This document shows positions 10,518-23,886 of a DNA stretch of 64,000 nt, one piece after another. The position numbers and the translations under genes are program-made. The notes below the pieces were generated by a model. It was not told where the DNA came from. It did not search any database and saw only the letters and a program-made list of their open reading frames with translations. The DNA is from Synaphobranchus kaupii. Taxonomy: Eukaryota > Chordata > Actinopteri > Anguilliformes > Synaphobranchidae. The stretch lies in NCBI GenBank assembly GCA_029718625.1, contig JAINUF010000027.1:1906676-1970675 (forward strand), in the 5' to 3' direction. How positions within the stretch are numbered: position 1 is the first letter of the stretch; the number at the start of each line of letters is the position of its first letter.

Positions 10518-11535
10518 ATTACATTACATTACATTACATTACATTCATTTAGCAGACGCTTTTATCCAAAGCGACGTACAGTAAGTGCATACAGAGAAAT
10601 CATCAAGATCACTACAGAACAGACAAAGCACATCCTTCCCATAATGTAGCAGCTATCCCTAGCAATGAACGTCGACTGTAGTTCACAGTAAGCTCTGGGC
10701 AAATCAGCAACACCACACTTCCATTCCAAATACTATTATAAACAATAATAAACAGACAGGAAAACACAGCAGCACCAGTGCCACAGCTCAGAACAGCACC
10801 AGCACCAGTGCCACAGCTCAGAACAGCACCAGCACCAGTGCCACAACTCAGGACAGCACCAGCAGAGGCACCAGCAGTGCCACAGCTCAGAACAGCACCA
10901 GCAGAGGCACCAGCAGTGCCACAGCTCAGAACAGCACCAGTGCCACAGCTCATAACAGCACCAGCAGAGGCACCAGCAGTGCCACAGCTCAGAACAGCAC
11001 CAGCAGAGGCACCAGCACCAGTGCCACAGCTCAGAACAGCACCAGCAGAGGCACCAGCAGTGCCACAGCTCAGAACAGCACCAGCAGAGGGACCAGCAGT
11101 GCCACAGCTCAGAACGGCACCAGCACCAGTGCCACAGCTCAGAACAGCACCAGCAGAGGGACTAGCAGTAGTGCCACAGCTCAGAACAGCACCAGCAGAG
11201 GCACCAGCAGTGCCACAGCTCAGAACGGCACCAGCACCAGTGCCACAGCTCAGAACAGCACCAGCAGAGGGACTAGCAGTAGTGCCACAGCTCAGAACAG
11301 CACCAGCAGAGGCACCAGCAGTGCCACAGCTCAGAACAGCACCAGTGCCACAGCTCATAACAGCACCAGCAGAGGCACCAGCAGTGCCACAGCTCAGAAC
11401 GGCACCAGCACCAGTGCCACAGCTCAGAACAGCACCAGCAGAGGCACCAGCAGTGCCACAGCTCAGAACACCACCAGCACCTGTGCCACAGCTCAGAACA
11501 GCAGCAGCACCAGTGCCAGAGCTCAAAACAGCAGC
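10518..11535. repeat. Unit 11 (1,018 bp)
   Basis: The spacer is 10,518-10,777 with five ATTAC. It is like the 907 bp class but with one extra internal run of the GGGACTAGCAGTAG variant (about 11,158 and 11,269), a small internal duplication. Confidence 0.95.
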
Positions 11536-12288
11536 ATTACATTACATTACATTCATTTAGCAGACGCTTTTATCCAAAGCGACGTACAGTAAGTGCATAC
11601 AGATAAATCATCAAGATCACTACAGAACAGACAAAGCACATCCTTCCCATAATGTAGCAGCTATCCCTAGCAATGAACGTCGACTGTAGTTCACAGTAAG
11701 CTCTGGGCAAATCAGCAACACCACACTTCCATTCCAAATACTATTATAAACAATAATAAACAGACAGGAAAACACAGCAGCACCAGTGCCACAGCTCAGA
11801 ACAGCACCAGCACCAGTGCCACAGCTCAGGACAGCACCAGCAGAGGCACCAGCAGTGCCACAGCTCAGAACAGCACCAGCAGAGGCACCAGCACCAGTGC
11901 CACAGCTCAGAACAGCACCAGCAGAGGCACCAGCAGTGCCACAGCTCAGAACAGCACCAGCAGAGGGACCAGCAGTGCCACAGCTCAGAACGGCACCAGC
12001 ACCAGTGCCACAGCTCAGAACAGCACCAGCAGAGGGACTAGCAGTAGTGCCACAGCTCAGAACAGCACCAGCAGAGGCACCAGCAGTGCCACAGCTCAGA
12101 ACAGCACCAGCAGAGGCACCAGCAGTGCCACAGCTCAGAAAAGCACCAGCAGAGGCACCAGCACCAGTGCCACAGCTCAGAACAGCACCAGCAGAGGCAC
12201 CAGCAGTGCCACAGCTCAGAACAGCACCAGCACCTGTGCCACAGCTCAGAACAGCAGCAGCACCAGTGCCAGAGCTCAAAACAGCAGC
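11536..12288. repeat. Unit 12 (753 bp class)
   Basis: The spacer is 11,536-11,785 with three ATTAC and the AGATAAATC variant. The block is 11,786-12,288. Confidence 0.95.
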
Positions 12289-13312
12289 ATTACATTACAT
12301 TACATTACATTACATTCATTTAGCAGACGCTTTTATCCAAAGCGACGTACAGTAAGTGCATACAGAGAAATCATCAAGATCACTACAGAACAGACAAAGC
12401 ACATCCTTCCCATAATGTAGCAGCTATCCCTAGCAATGAACGTCGACTGTAGTTCACAGTAAGCTCTGGGCAAATCAGCAACACCACACTTCCATTCCAA
12501 ATACTATTATAAACAATAATAAACAGACAGGAAAACACAGCAGCACCAGTGCCACAGCTCAGAACAGCACCAGCACCAGTGCCACAGCTCAGAACAGCAC
12601 CAGCACCAGTGCCACAACTCAGGACAGCACCAGCAGAGGCACCAGCAGTGCCACAGCTCAGAACAGCACCAGCAGAGGCACCAGCAGTGCCACAGCTCAG
12701 AACAGCACCAGTGCCACAGCTCATAACAGCACCAGCAGAGGCATCAGCAGTGCCACAGCTCAGAACGGCACCAGCACCAGTGCCACAGCTCAGAACAGCA
12801 CCAGCAGAGGCACCAGCAGTGCCACAGCTCAGAACGGCACCAGCACCAGTGCCACAGCTCAGAACAGCACCAGCAGAGGGACCAGCAGTAGTGCCACAGC
12901 TCAGAACAGCACCAGCAGAGGCACCAGCAGTGCCACAGCTCAGAACAGCACCAGCAGAGGCACCAGCACCAGTGCCACAGCTCAGAACAGCACCAGCAGA
13001 GGCACCAGCAGTGCCACAGCTCAGAACGGCACCAGCACCAGTGCCACAGCTCAGAACAGCACCAGCAGAGGCACCAGCAGTGCCACAGCTCAGAACAGCA
13101 CCAGCACCAGTGCCACAGCTCAGAACAGCACCAGCAGAGGCACCAGCAGTGCCACAGCTCAGAACAGCACCAGCAGAGGCACCAGCACCAGTGCCACAGC
13201 TCAGAACAGCACCAGCAGAGGCACCAGCAGTGCCACAGCTCAGAACAGCACCAGCACCTGTGCCACAGCTCAGAACAGCAGCAGCACCAGTGCCAGAGCT
13301 CAAAACAGCAGC
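12289..13312. repeat. Unit 13 (1,024 bp class)
   Basis: The spacer is 12,289-12,548 with five ATTAC. The block is 12,549-13,312 with the GGCATCAGC marker. Confidence 0.95.
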
Positions 13313-14230
13313 ATTACATTACATTACATTCATTTAGCAGACGCTTTTATCCAAAGCGACGTACAGTAAGTGCATACAGAGAAATCATCAAGATCACTAC
13401 AGAACAGACAAAGCACATCCTTCCCATAATGTAGCAGCTATCCCTAGCAATGAACGTCGACTGTAGTTCACAGTAAGCTCTGGGCAAATCAGCAACACCA
13501 CACTTCCATTCCAAATACTATTATAAACAATAATAAACAGACAGGAAAACACAGCAGCACCAGTGCCACAGCTCAGAACAGCACCTGCACCAGTGCCACA
13601 ACTCAGGACAGCACCAGCAGAGGCACCAGCAGTGCCACAGCTCAGAACAGCACCAGCAGAGGCACCAGCAGTGCCACAGCTCAGAACAGCACCAGTGCCA
13701 CAGCTCATAACAGCACCAGCAGAGGCACCAGCAGTGCCACAGCTCAGAACGGCACCAGCACCAGTGCCACAGCTCAGAACAGCACCAGCAGAGGCACCAG
13801 CAGTGCCACAGCTCAGAACAGCACCAGCACCAGTGCCACAGCTCAGAACAGCACCAGCAGAGGCACCAGCAGTGCCACAGCTCAGAACACCACCAGCACC
13901 TGTGCCACAGCTCAGAACAGCACCAGCAGAGGCACCAGCACCAGTGCCACAGCTCAGAACAGCACCAGCAGAGGCACCAGCAGTGCCACAGCTCAGAACA
14001 CCACCAGCACCTGTGCCACAGCTCAGAACAGCACCAGCAGAGGCACCAGCAGTGCCACAGCTCAGAACGGCACCAGCACCAGTGCCACAGCTCAGAACGG
14101 CACCAGCATAGGCACCAGCACCAGTGCCACAGCTCAGAACGGCACCAGCACCAGTGCCACAGCTCAGAACAGCACCAGCAGAGGCACCAGCAGTGACACA
14201 GCTCAGAACAGCACCAGCAGCGGCACCAGT

Positions 14231-14417
14231 GCCACTGCAAACCACTTCCTGCAGTGCCCTGGGAGCCCCCTGAAAACCACCTCCTGCAGTGCCCTGCAAG
14301 CCCCCTGTAAAACCACCTCCTGTCAGTGCCCTGGGAGCCCCCTGGACACCACCTCTCGTGCCCTGGGAGCCACAGCTCAGAACGGCGGCAGCAGCACCAG
14401 TGTCGGGGCTCAGAGAT

Positions 14418-14453
<36 letters not shown>

Positions 14454-14496
14454 CCACCACCACCACCACCACCACCACCACCACCACCACCACCAC
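14231..14496. repeat. Module 2: C-rich repeat plus (CAG)11(CAC)15
   Basis: CAG runs 14,419-14,451 and CAC 14,452-14,496. It is the only copy with CTGGACACC instead of CTGCACACC (near 14,343). Confidence 0.95.
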
Positions 14497-15049
14497 CAGC
14501 ACCAGTGCCACAGCTCAGAACAGCACCAGCAGAGGCACCAGCAGTGCCACAGCTCAGAACACCACCAGCACCTGTGCCACAGCTCAGAACAGCACCAGCA
14601 GAGGCACCAGCAGTGCCACAGCTCAGATCAGCACCAGCAGAGGCACCAGCAGTGCCACAGCTCAGAACGGCACCAGCAGCGGCACCAGCAGTGCCACAGC
14701 TCAGAACACCACCAGCACCTGTGCCACAGCTCAGAACAGCACCAGCAGAGGCACCAGCACCAGTGCCACAGCTCAGAACAGCACCAGCAGAGGCACCAGC
14801 AGTGCCACAGCTCAGAACACCACCAGCACCTGTGCCACAGCTCAGAACAGCACCAGCAGAGGCACCAGCAGTGCCACAGCTCAGAACGGCACCAGCACCA
14901 GTGCCACAGCTCAGAACGGCACCAGCATAGGCACCAGCACCAGTGCCACAGCTCAGAACGGCACCAGCACCAGTGCCACAGCTCAGAACAGCACCAGCAG
15001 AGGCACCAGCAGTGCCACAGCTCAGAACAGCACCAGCAGCGGCACCAGT

Positions 15050-15236
15050 GCCACTGCAAACCACTTCCTGCAGTGCCCTGGGAGCCCCCTGAAAACCACC
15101 TCCTGCAGTGCCCTGCAAGCCCCCTGTAAAACCACCTCCTGTCAGTGCCCTGGGAGCCCCCTGCACACCACCTCTCGTGCCCTGGGAGCCACAGCTCAGA
15201 ACGGCGGCAGCAGCACCAGTGTCGGGGCTCAGAGAT

Positions 15237-15290
<54 letters not shown>

Positions 15291-15327
15291 CCACCACCAC
15301 CACCACCACCACCACCACCACCACCAC
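15050..15327. repeat. Module 3: C-rich repeat plus (CAG)17(CAC)13
   Basis: CAG runs 15,238-15,288, the longest pure CAG tract in the window, and CAC 15,289-15,327. Only 43 bp of minisatellite separate it from module 4. Confidence 0.95.
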
Positions 15328-15370
15328 CAGCAGTGCCACAGCTCAGAACAGCACCAGCAGCGGCACCAGT

Positions 15371-15557
15371 GCCACTGCAAACCACTTCCTGCAGTGCCCT
15401 GGGAGCCCCCTGAAAACCACCTCCTGCAGTGCCCTGCAAGCCCCCTGTAAAACCACCTCCTGTCAGTGCCCTGGGAGCCCCCTGCACACCACCTCTCGTG
15501 CCCTGGGAGCCACAGCTCAGAACGGCGGCAGCAGCACCAGTGTCGGGGCTCAGAGAT

Positions 15558-15602
<45 letters not shown>

Positions 15603-15639
15603 CCACCACCACCACCACCACCACCACCACCACCACCAC
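15371..15639. repeat. Module 4: C-rich repeat plus (CAG)14(CAC)13
   Basis: CAG runs 15,559-15,600 and CAC 15,601-15,639. It is a tandem copy of module 3 at an offset of 321 bp at the left edge, and the visible difference is three fewer CAG. Confidence 0.95.
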
Positions 15640-15847
15640 CAGCAGTGCCACAGCTCAGAACAGCACCAGCAGAGGCACCAGCAGTGCCACAGCTCAGAAA
15701 AGCACCAGCAGAGGCACCAGCACCAGTGCCACAGCTCAGAACAGCACCAGCAGAGGCACCAGCAGTGCCACAGCTCAGAACAGCACCAGCACCTGTGCCA
15801 CAGCTCAGAACAGCAGCAGCACCAGTGCCAGAGCTCAAAACAGCAGC

Positions 15848-16898
15848 ATTACATTACATTACATTACATTACATTCATTTAGCAGACGCTTTTATCCAAA
15901 GCGACGTACAGTAAGTGCATACAGAGAAATCATCAAGATCACTACAGAACAGACAAAGCACATCCTTCCCATAATGTAGCAGCTATCCCTAGCAATGAAC
16001 GTCGACTGTAGTTCACAGTAAGCTCTGGGCAAATCAGCAACACCACACTTCCATTCCAAATACTATTATAAACAATAATAAACAGACAGGAAAACACAGC
16101 AGCACCAGTGCCACAGCTCAGAACAGCACCAGCACCAGTGCCACAGCTCAGAACAGCACCAGCACCAGTGCCACAACTCAGGACAGCACCAGCAGAGGCA
16201 CCAGCAGTGCCACAGCTCAGAACAGCACCAGCAGAGGCACCAGCAGTGCCACAGCTCAGAACAGCACCAGTGCCACAGCTCATAACAGCACCAACAGAGG
16301 CACCAGCAGTGCCACAGCTCAGAACGGCACCAGCACCAGTGCCACAGCTCAGAACAGCACCAGCAGAGGCACCAGCAGTGCCACAGCTCAGAACGGCACC
16401 AGCACCAGTGCCACAGCTCAGAACAGCACCAGCAGAGGGACCAGCAGTGCCACAGCTCAGAACGGCACCAGCACCAGTGCCACAGCTCAGAACAGCACCA
16501 GCAGAGGGACCAGCAGTAGTGCCACAGCTCAGAACAGCACCAGCAGAGGCACCAGCAGTGCCACAGCTCAGAACAGCACCAGCAGAGGCACCAGCACCAG
16601 TGCCACAGCTCAGAACAGCACCAGCAGAGGCACCAGCAGTGCCACAGCTCAGAACGGCACCAGCACCAGTGCCACAGCTCAGAACAGCACCAGCAGAGGC
16701 ACCAGCAGTGCCACAGCTCAGAACAGCACCAGCACCAGTGCCACAGCTCAGGACAGCACCAGCAGTGCCACAGCTCAGAACAGCACCAGCAGAGGCACCA
16801 GCACCAGTGCCACAGCTCAGAACAGCACCAGCAGAGGCACCAGCAGTGCCACAGCTCAGAACGGCACCAGCACCAGTGCCAGAGCTCAAAACAGCAGC
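15848..16898. repeat. Unit 15 (1,051 bp)
   Basis: The spacer is 15,848-16,107 with five ATTAC. The block end lacks the usual GCACCTGTGCC and AACAGCAGCAGCACC pair and goes straight from AACGGCACC to CCAGAGCTC, a small deletion at the right edge. Confidence 0.95.
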
Positions 16899-17672
16899 AT
16901 TACATTACATTACATTCATTTAGCAGACGCTTTTATCCAAAGCGACGTACAGTAAGTGCATACAGAGAAATCATCAAGATCACTACAGAACAGACAAAGC
17001 ACATCCTTCCCATAATGTAGCAGCTATCCCTAGCAATGAACGTCGACTGTAGTTCACAGTAAGCTCTGGGCAAATCAGCAACACCACACTTCCATTCCAA
17101 ATACTATTATAAACAATAATAAACAGACAGGAAAACACAGCAGCACCAGTGCCACAGCTCAGAACAGCACCTGCACCAGTGCCACAACTCAGGACAGCAC
17201 CAGCAGAGGCACCAGCAGTGCCACAGCTCAGAACAGCACCAGCAGAGGCACCAGCAGTGCCACAGCTCAGAACAGCACCAGTGCCACAGCTCAGAACAGC
17301 ACCAGCAGAGGCACCAGCAGTGCCACAGCTCAGAACAGCACCAGCAGAGGGTCCAGCAGTGCCACAGCTCAGAACGGCACCAGCACCAGTGCCACAGCTC
17401 AGAACAGCACCAGCAGAGGGACTAGCAGTAGTGCCACAGCTCAGAACAGCACCAGCAGAGGCACCAGCAGTGCCACAGCTCAGAACAGCACCAGCAGAGG
17501 CACCAGCAGTGCCACAGCTCAGAAAAGCACCAGCAGAGGCACCAGCACCAGTGCCACAGCTCAGAACAGCACCAGCAGAGGCACCAGCAGTGCCACAGCT
17601 CAGAACAGCACCAGCACCTGTGCCACAGCTCAGAACAGCAGCAGCACCAGTGCCAGAGCTCAAAACAGCAGC
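16899..17672. repeat. Unit 16 (774 bp class)
   Basis: The spacer is 16,899-17,148 with three ATTAC. The block begins with the GCACCTGCACC variant and keeps GAGGGTCC near 17,349. Confidence 0.95.
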
Positions 17673-18579
17673 ATTACATTACATTACATTACATTACATT
17701 CATTTAGCAGACGCTTTTATCCAAAGCGACGTACAGTAAGTGCATACAGAGAAATCATCAAGATCACTACAGAACAGACAAAGCACATCCTTCCCATAAT
17801 GTAGCAGCTATCCCTAGCAATGAACGTCGACTGTAGTTCACAGTAAGCTCTGGGCAAATCAGCAACACCACACTTCCATTCCAAATACTATTATAAACAA
17901 TAATAAACAGACAGGAAAACACAGCAGCACCAGTGCCACAGCTCAGAACAGCACCAGCACCAGTGCCACAGCTCAGAACAGCACCAGCACCAGTGCCACA
18001 ACTCAGGACAGCACCAGCAGAGGCACCAGCAGTGCCACAGCTCAGAACAGCACCAGCAGAGGCACCAGCAGTGCCACAGCTCAGAACAGCACCAGTGCCA
18101 CAGCTCATAACAGCACCAGCAGAGGCACCAGCAGTGCCACAGCTCAGAACAGCACCAGCAGAGGCACCAGCACCAGTGCCACAGCTCAGAACAGCACCAG
18201 CAGAGGCACCAGCAGTGCCACAGCTCAGAACAGCACCAGCAGAGGGACCAGCAGTGCCACAGCTCAGAACGGCACCAGCACCAGTGCCACAGCTCAGAAC
18301 AGCACCAGCAGAGGGACTAGCAGTAGTGCCACAGCTCAGAACAGCACCAGCAGAGGCACCAGCAGTGCCACAGCTCAGAACAGCACCAGTGCCACAGCTC
18401 ATAACAGCACCAGCAGAGGCACCAGCAGTGCCACAGCTCAGAACGGCACCAGCACCAGTGCCACAGCTCAGAACAGCACCAGCAGAGGCACCAGCAGTGC
18501 CACAGCTCAGAACACCACCAGCACCTGTGCCACAGCTCAGAACAGCAGCAGCACCAGTGCCAGAGCTCAAAACAGCAGC
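17673..18579. repeat. Unit 17 (907 bp class)
   Basis: The spacer is 17,673-17,932 with five ATTAC. The left edge of the 4,554 bp tandem duplication lies inside this block at 18,031. Confidence 0.95.
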
Positions 18580-19332
18580 ATTACATTACATTACATTCAT
18601 TTAGCAGACGCTTTTATCCAAAGCGACGTACAGTAAGTGCATACAGAGAAATCATCAAGATCACTACAGAACAGACAAAGCACATCCTTCCCATAATGTA
18701 GCAGCTATCCCTAGCAATGAACGTCGACTGTAGTTCACAGTAAGCTCTGGGCAAATCAGCAACACCACACTTCCATTCCAAATACTATTATAAACAATAA
18801 TAAACAGACAGGAAAACACAGCAGCACCAGTGCCACAGCTCAGAACAGCACCAGCACCAGTGCCACAGCTCAGGACAGCACCAGCAGAGGCACCAGCAGT
18901 GCCACAGCTCAGAACAGCACCAGCAGAGGCACCAGCACCAGTGCCACAGCTCAGAACAGCACCAGCAGAGGCACCAGCAGTGCCACAGCTCAGAACAGCA
19001 CCAGCAGAGGGACCAGCAGTGCCACAGCTCAGAACGGCACCAGCACCAGTGCCACAGCTCAGAACAGCACCAGCAGAGGGACTAGCAGTAGTGCCACAGC
19101 TCAGAACAGCACCAGCAGAGGCACCAGCAGTGCCACAGCTCAGAACAGCACCAGCAGAGGCACCAGCAGTGCCACAGCTCAGAAAAGCACCAGCAGAGGC
19201 ACCAGCACCAGTGCCACAGCTCAGAACAGCACCAGCAGAGGCACCAGCAGTGCCACAGCTCAGAACAGCACCAGCACCTGTGCCACAGCTCAGAACAGCA
19301 GCAGCACCAGTGCCAGAGCTCAAAACAGCAGC
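18580..19332. repeat. Unit 18 (753 bp class)
   Basis: The spacer is 18,580-18,829 with three ATTAC. It corresponds to unit 22 (offset 4,554). Confidence 0.95.
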
Positions 19333-20632
19333 ATTACATTACATTACATTACATTACATTCATTTAGCAGACGCTTTTATCCAAAGCGACGTACAGTAAG
19401 TGCATACAGATAAATCATCAAGATCACTACAGAACAGACAAAGCACATCCTTCCCATAATGTAGCAGCTATCCCTAGCAATGAACGTCGACTGTAGTTCA
19501 CAGTAAGCTCTGGGCAAATCAGCAACACCACACTTCCATTCCAAATACTATTATAAACAATAATAAACAGACAGGAAAACACAGCAGCACCAGTGCCACA
19601 GCTCAGAACAGCACCAGCACCAGTGCCACAGCTCAGAACAGCACCAGCACCAGTGCCACAACTCAGGACAGCACCAGCAGAGGCACCAGCAGTGCCACAG
19701 CTCAGAACAGCACCAGCAGAGGCACCAGCAGTGCCACAGCTCAGAACAGCACCAGTGCCACAGCTCATAACAGCACCAACAGAGGCACCAGCAGTGCCAC
19801 AGCTCAGAACGGCACCAGCACCAGTGCCACAGCTCAGAACAGCACCAGCAGAGGCACCAGCAGTGCCACAGCTCAGAACGGCACCAGCACCAGTGCCACA
19901 GCTCAGAACAGCACCAGCAGAGGGACCAGCAGTGCCACAGCTCAGAACGGCACCAGCACCAGTGCCACAGCTCAGAACAGCACCAGCAGAGGGACCAGCA
20001 GTAGTGCCACAGCTCAGAACAGCACCAGCAGAGGCACCAGCAGTGCCACAGCTCAGAACAGCACCAGCAGAGGCACCAGCACCAGTGCCACAGCTCAGAA
20101 CAGCACCAGCAGAAGCACCAGCAGTGCCACAGCTCAGAACGGCACCAGCACCAGTGCCACAGCTCAGAACAGCACCAGCAGAGGCACCAGCAGTGCCACA
20201 GCTCAGAACAGCACCAGCACCAGTGCCACAGCTCAGGACAGCACCAGCAGTGCCACAGCTCAGAACAGCACCAGCAGAGGCACCAGCACCAGTGCCACAG
20301 CTCAGAACAGCACCAGCAGAGGCACCAGCAGTGCCACAGCTCAGAACGGCACCAGCACCAGTGCCACAGCTCAGAACAGCACTAGCAGAGGCACCAGCAG
20401 TGCCACAGCTCAGAACAGCACCAGCACCAGTGCCACAGCTCAGAACAGCACCAGCAGAGGCACCAGCAGTGCCACAGCTCAGAACAGCACCAGCAGAGGC
20501 ACCAGCACCAGTGCCACAGCTCAGAACAGCACCAGCAGAGGCACCAGCAGTGCCACAGCTCAGAACAGCACCAGCACCTGTGCCACAGCTCAGAACAGCA
20601 GCAGCACCAGTGCCAGAGCTCAAAACAGCAGC
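19333..20632. repeat. Unit 19 (1,300 bp class a)
   Basis: The spacer is 19,333-19,592 with five ATTAC and AGATAAATC. The block includes CACCAACAGAGG and AGCACTAGC variants. A private A at 20,114 differs from its copies in units 23 (24,668) and 33. Confidence 0.95.
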
Positions 20633-21932
20633 ATTACATTACATTACATTACATTACATTCATTTAGCAGACGCTTTTATCCAAAGCGACGTACAGTAAG
20701 TGCATACAGAGAAATCATCAAGATCACTACAGAACAGACAAAGCACATCCTTCCCATAATGTAGCAGCTATCCCTAGCAATGAACGTCGACTGTAGTTCA
20801 CAGTAAGCTCTGGGCAAATCAGCAACACCACACTTCCATTCCAAATACTATTATAAACAATAATAAACAGACAGGAAAACACAGCAGCACCAGTGCCACA
20901 GCTCAGAACAGCACCAGCACCAGCACCAGTGCCACAACTCAGGACAGCACCAGCAGAGGCACCAGCAGTGCCACAGCTCAGAACAGCACCAGCAGAGGCA
21001 CCAGCAGTGCCACAGCTCAGAACAGCACCAGTGCCACAGCTCATAACAGCACCAGCAGAGGCACCAGCAGTGCCACAGCTCAGAACGGCACCAGCACCAG
21101 TGCCACAGCTCAGAACAGCACCAGCAGAGGCACCAGCAGTGCCACAGCTCAGAACAGCACCAGCACCAGTGCCACAGCTCAGAACAGCACCAGCAGAGGG
21201 ACCAGCAGTGCCACAGCTCAGAACGGCACCAGCACCAGTGCCACAGCTCAGAACAGCACCAGCAGAGGGACCAGCAGTAGTGCCACAGCTCAGAACAGCA
21301 CCAGCAGAGGCACCAGCAGTGCCACAGCTCAGAAAAGCACCAGCAGAGGCACCAGCACCAGTGCCACAGCTCAGAACAGCACCAGCAGAGGCACCAGCAG
21401 TGCCACAGCTCAGAACGGCACCAGCACCAGTGCCACAGCTCAGAACAGCACCAGCAGAGGCACCAGCAGTGCCACAGCTCAGAACAGCACCAGCACCAGT
21501 GCCACAGCTCAGAACAGCACCAGCAGAGGGACCAGCAGTGCCACAGCTCAGAACGGCACCAGCACCAGTGCCACAGCTCAGAACAGCACCAGCAGAGGGA
21601 CCAGCAGTAGTGCCACAGCTCAGAACAGCACCAGCAGAGGCACCAGCAGTGCCACAGCTCAGAAAAGCACCAGCAGAGGCACCAGCACCAGTGCCACAGC
21701 TCAGAACAGCACCAGCAGAGGCACCAGCAGTGCCACAGCTCAGAACAGCACCAGCAGAGGCACCAGCAGTGCCACAGCTCAGAAAAGCACCAGCAGAGGC
21801 ACCAGCACCAGTGCCACAGCTCAGAACAGCACCAGCAGAGGCACCAGCAGTGCCACAGCTCAGAACAGCACCAGCACCTGTGCCACAGCTCAGAACAGCA
21901 GCAGCACCAGTGCCAGAGCTCAAAACAGCAGC
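20633..21932. repeat. Unit 20 (1,300 bp class b)
   Basis: The spacer is 20,633-20,892 with five ATTAC. The block starts with the 36 bp unit and contains an internal duplication of about 360 bp that repeats the GAGGGACC and AGAAAAGC variants. Confidence 0.95.
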
Positions 21933-23133
21933 ATTACATTACATTACATTACATTACATTCATTTAGCAGACGCTTTTATCCAAAGCGACGTACAGTAAG
22001 TGCATACAGAGAAATCATCAAGATCACTACAGAACAGACAAAGCACATCCTTCCCATAATGTAGCAGCTATCCCTAGCAATGAACGTCGACTGTAGTTCA
22101 CAGTAAGCTCTGGGCAAATCAGCAACACCACACTTCCATTCCAAATACTATTATAAACAATAATAAACAGACAGGAAAACACAGCAGCACCAGTGCCACA
22201 GCTCAGAACAGCACCAGCACCAGTGCCACAGCTCAGAACAGCACCAGCACCAGTGCCACAACTCAGGACAGCACCAGCAGAGGCACCAGCAGTGCCACAG
22301 CTCAGAACAGCACCAGCAGAGGCACCAGCAGTGCCACAGCTCAGAACAGCACCAGTGCCACAGCTCATAACAGCACCAGCAGAGGCACCAGCAGTGCCAC
22401 AGCTCAGAACAGCACCAGCAGAGGCACCAGCACCAGTGCCACAGCTCAGAACAGCACCAGCAGAGGCACCAGCAGTGCCACAGCTCAGAACAGCACCAGC
22501 AGAGGGACCAGCAGTGCCACAGCTCAGAACGGCTCCAGCACCAGTGCCACAGCTCAGAACAGCACCAGCAGAGGGACTAGCAGTAGTGCCACAGCTCAGA
22601 ACAGCACCAGCAGAGGCACCAGCAGTGCCACAGCTCAGAACAGCACCAGTGCCACAGCTCATAACAGCACCAGCAGAGGCACCAGCAGTGCCACAGCTCA
22701 GAACAGCACCAGCAGAGGCACCAGCACCAGTGCCACAGCTCAGAACAGCACCAGCAGAGGCACCAGCAGTGCCACAGCTCAGAACAGCACCAGCAGAGGG
22801 ACCAGCAGTGCCACAGCTCAGAACGGCACCAGCACCAGTGCCACAGCTCAGAACAGCACCAGCAGAGGGACTAGCAGTAGTGCCACAGCTCAGAACAGCA
22901 CCAGCAGAGGCACCAGCAGTGCCACAGCTCAGAACAGCACCAGTGCCACAGCTCATAACAGCACCAGCAGAGGCACCAGCAGTGCCACAGCTCAGAACGG
23001 CACCAGCACCAGTGCCACAGCTCAGAACAGCACCAGCAGAGGCACCAGCAGTGCCACAGCTCAGAACACCACCAGCACCTGTGCCACAGCTCAGAACAGC
23101 AGCAGCACCAGTGCCAGAGCTCAAAACAGCAGC
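21933..23133. repeat. Unit 21 (1,201 bp)
   Basis: The spacer is 21,933-22,192 with five ATTAC. It is two 907-class halves fused: CTCATAAC recurs three times. It has a GGCTCC variant at 22,531 and contains the junction between the two 4,554 bp copies. Confidence 0.95.
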
Positions 23134-23886
23134 ATTACATTACATTACATTCATTTAGCAGACGCTTTTATCCAAAGCGACGTACAGTAAGTGCATACAG
23201 AGAAATCATCAAGATCACTACAGAACAGACAAAGCACATCCTTCCCATAATGTAGCAGCTATCCCTAGCAATGAACGTCGACTGTAGTTCACAGTAAGCT
23301 CTGGGCAAATCAGCAACACCACACTTCCATTCCAAATACTATTATAAACAATAATAAACAGACAGGAAAACACAGCAGCACCAGTGCCACAGCTCAGAAC
23401 AGCACCAGCACCAGTGCCACAGCTCAGGACAGCACCAGCAGAGGCACCAGCAGTGCCACAGCTCAGAACAGCACCAGCAGAGGCACCAGCACCAGTGCCA
23501 CAGCTCAGAACAGCACCAGCAGAGGCACCAGCAGTGCCACAGCTCAGAACAGCACCAGCAGAGGGACCAGCAGTGCCACAGCTCAGAACGGCACCAGCAC
23601 CAGTGCCACAGCTCAGAACAGCACCAGCAGAGGGACTAGCAGTAGTGCCACAGCTCAGAACAGCACCAGCAGAGGCACCAGCAGTGCCACAGCTCAGAAC
23701 AGCACCAGCAGAGGCACCAGCAGTGCCACAGCTCAGAAAAGCACCAGCAGAGGCACCAGCACCAGTGCCACAGCTCAGAACAGCACCAGCAGAGGCACCA
23801 GCAGTGCCACAGCTCAGAACAGCACCAGCACCTGTGCCACAGCTCAGAACAGCAGCAGCACCAGTGCCAGAGCTCAAAACAGCAGC
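23134..23886. repeat. Unit 22 (753 bp class)
   Basis: The spacer is 23,134-23,383 with three ATTAC. The block is 23,384-23,886. Unit 32 is its copy at offset 10,784. Confidence 0.95.

Larger units (their letters stand above)
13313..15847. repeat. Unit 14 (2,535 bp), carries modules 2, 3 and 4
   Basis: The spacer is 13,313-13,562 with three ATTAC. The first part matches unit 3 (offset 10,287 up to module 2). Two further modules follow, the last two being a direct 321 bp duplication. Unit 14 is one of the two longest units. Confidence 0.95.
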
